From contig CM074758.1 in assembly GCA_037355855.1 (NCBI GenBank), positions 6,173,001 to 6,237,000 of the forward strand: a stretch of 64,000 nucleotides of DNA, in the 5' to 3' direction. Positions within the stretch are counted from its first letter, which is position 1. The number at the start of each line of letters is the position of its first letter. The notes below the pieces were generated by a model, which saw only the letters and a list, made by a program, of their open reading frames with translations, did no database searches and was not told the origin of the DNA. The DNA is from Pseudo-nitzschia pungens (lineage: Eukaryota > Bacillariophyta > Bacillariophyceae > Bacillariales > Bacillariaceae). Of this stretch, positions 63,201 to 64,000 are shown piece by piece. Both the position numbers and the translations under genes were made by a program.

Positions 63201-64000
63201 TGCCAGGTGATAGGTTGTATGCTGGGAAACAGGGTACAGCAGCAACAACAGGTCCAGTGTTGGTCTGAACAAGGAAAAGCTCCAGGGGAACCAAAAGAAA
63301 AGACTGGAGCACTACCAGAAGAGTCACGTTCGAAACCCACAGAGGTGCTCTGGGGGTACAGAATTTAGAAACTCCAGTAGACCACTGCAAATCGTGTAGA
63401 AACTGGAATGAGTCCAAGTGGTATACTTAAGCACCAGGGAGCAGATGACTGGCTTGAAAACAAGGACCTTGAGCGAAACACTTAGGGACCAGGGAAGCTG
63501 CTTGCTGGAAAACAGGGGCTTTAGTAGGAACACTTAGGGACCAGGGGATATCAATGGCAGGGCACACTTAAAAGGCTCAGGAGGGAACTTGAAGTTCAAA
63601 CTCGCGAGTACTTATAAGTGGAAACAGTATCCAGGGGCAATTGGCTTGAAAACAGGGACCTTGAGCGCGACACTTAGGGACCAGGGAAGCTGCCTGCTTG
63701 GAAACAATGGAAGTAATTAAGGGTGGAAAACAGTATCCAGGGGCAATTGGCTTGAAAACAGGTACCTTGAGCGAGACACTTAGGGACCAGGGAAGCTGCT
63801 TGCTTGAAAACAGGGGCTTTAGTAGAAAGACCTAGGGACCAGGGATAGGCTTGTGTCTTGAAAACAGTGGGGGTTGCTTAATAGCAAAAACACTTAGGGA
63901 ACTCGCGAACAGGGACCAGGGAAACTGTAGTCTTGAAAACAAGGGGCGATTGTAGCTGTAGTCTTAGAAACAGGAGTGCACTAAGTGGGAGGTACTTAGG
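63201..64000 (-). other. LINE-A upstream region with dispersed short repeats
   Basis: No gene seen. 63226-63400 is similar to part of the Gyp-B 3' region (GGGTACAGCAGCA, TTCGAAACCCACAGAGGTGC, ACTCCAGTA). 63430-64000 holds diverged repeats with ACTTAGGGACCAGGGAAGCTG and CTTGAAAACAGGG, which resemble the reverse complement of the 150-bp repeat at 12795-13610. The 5' end of LINE-A cannot be fixed and may lie beyond the window. Confidence 0.6.

Noticed and set aside
61795..63417. Long Cys/Phe-rich minus-strand open frames (540, 369 and 265 codons).
   Set aside because: They are the 84-bp tandem repeat read in different frames; unit length divisible by three keeps them open.
1..64000. tRNA, rRNA or host protein-coding genes.
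   Set aside because: None recognised on reading both strands; all long frames belong to mobile elements or repeats.

Overview
The window looks like heterochromatin-like, repeat-dense nuclear DNA of a eukaryotic microalga, most likely a diatom or another stramenopile. The reasons are LTR and non-LTR retroelements, a Crypton-like tyrosine recombinase of a type I associate with diatoms and related algae, and gag zinc knuckles of a CHHC form ending H-D-W-S-E-C. I saw no host housekeeping gene, rRNA, tRNA or CRISPR. Almost every base is mobile DNA nested in other mobile DNA. Family names are mine: Gyp-A (autonomous Ty3/gypsy), Gyp-B (gag-only gypsy), Gyp-C and Gyp-D (other gypsy fragments), LINE-A (APE-type endonuclease, RT, RNase H and zinc-finger LINE), LINE-B (a second LINE).

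Layout. 1-380: 3' end of a LINE-A copy in a Gyp-D fragment (381-865). 853-17300: a tyrosine recombinase gene split in frame by a TIR element (1464-16338). A LINE-A composite (4414-14572, 18-bp TSD) sits inside that element, and a full Gyp-A copy (5220-10963, TSD GGGAT) sits inside the LINE. 17382-21006: decayed LINE-B. 21007-25990: Gyp-A copy with intact gag and no 3' LTR. 25991-27892: Gyp-C gag and protease. 27893-28768: LINE-A tail on the minus strand. 28769-33759: a Gyp-A/Gyp-B chimera. 33760-36560: Gyp-A fragment and a LINE-A copy. 36561-54896: a giant inverted repeat with two arms of about 3.5 kb, each made of nested Gyp-A copies. The left arm was later hit by a second A/B chimera (36729-44517, TSD AGTGC). 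The right arm was hit by a complete gag-only Gyp-B element (48564-51682, TSD TTGCG). 54897-55674: rest of a Gyp-A copy and a Gyp-B LTR stub. 55675-64000: a LINE-A copy on the minus strand with ORF1, endonuclease, RT and a tandem-repeat 5' region.

How the parts work together. Gyp-A encodes Gag and, in the same frame after a single UGA, protease, RT, RNase H and integrase. Every Gyp-A gag/pol junction here keeps this layout, and so does the unrelated Gyp-C, where the stop reads UGA CUA. This suggests programmed stop-codon readthrough. Gyp-B has no pol but shares LTR termini, the palindromic leader and the Gag fold with Gyp-A, so it probably borrows Gyp-A enzymes. LINE-A copies end in two small hairpins and an ATT-repeat tail. 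A non-autonomous element (12469-14268) carries the same end with a compensatory stem change, consistent with mobilisation by LINE-A.
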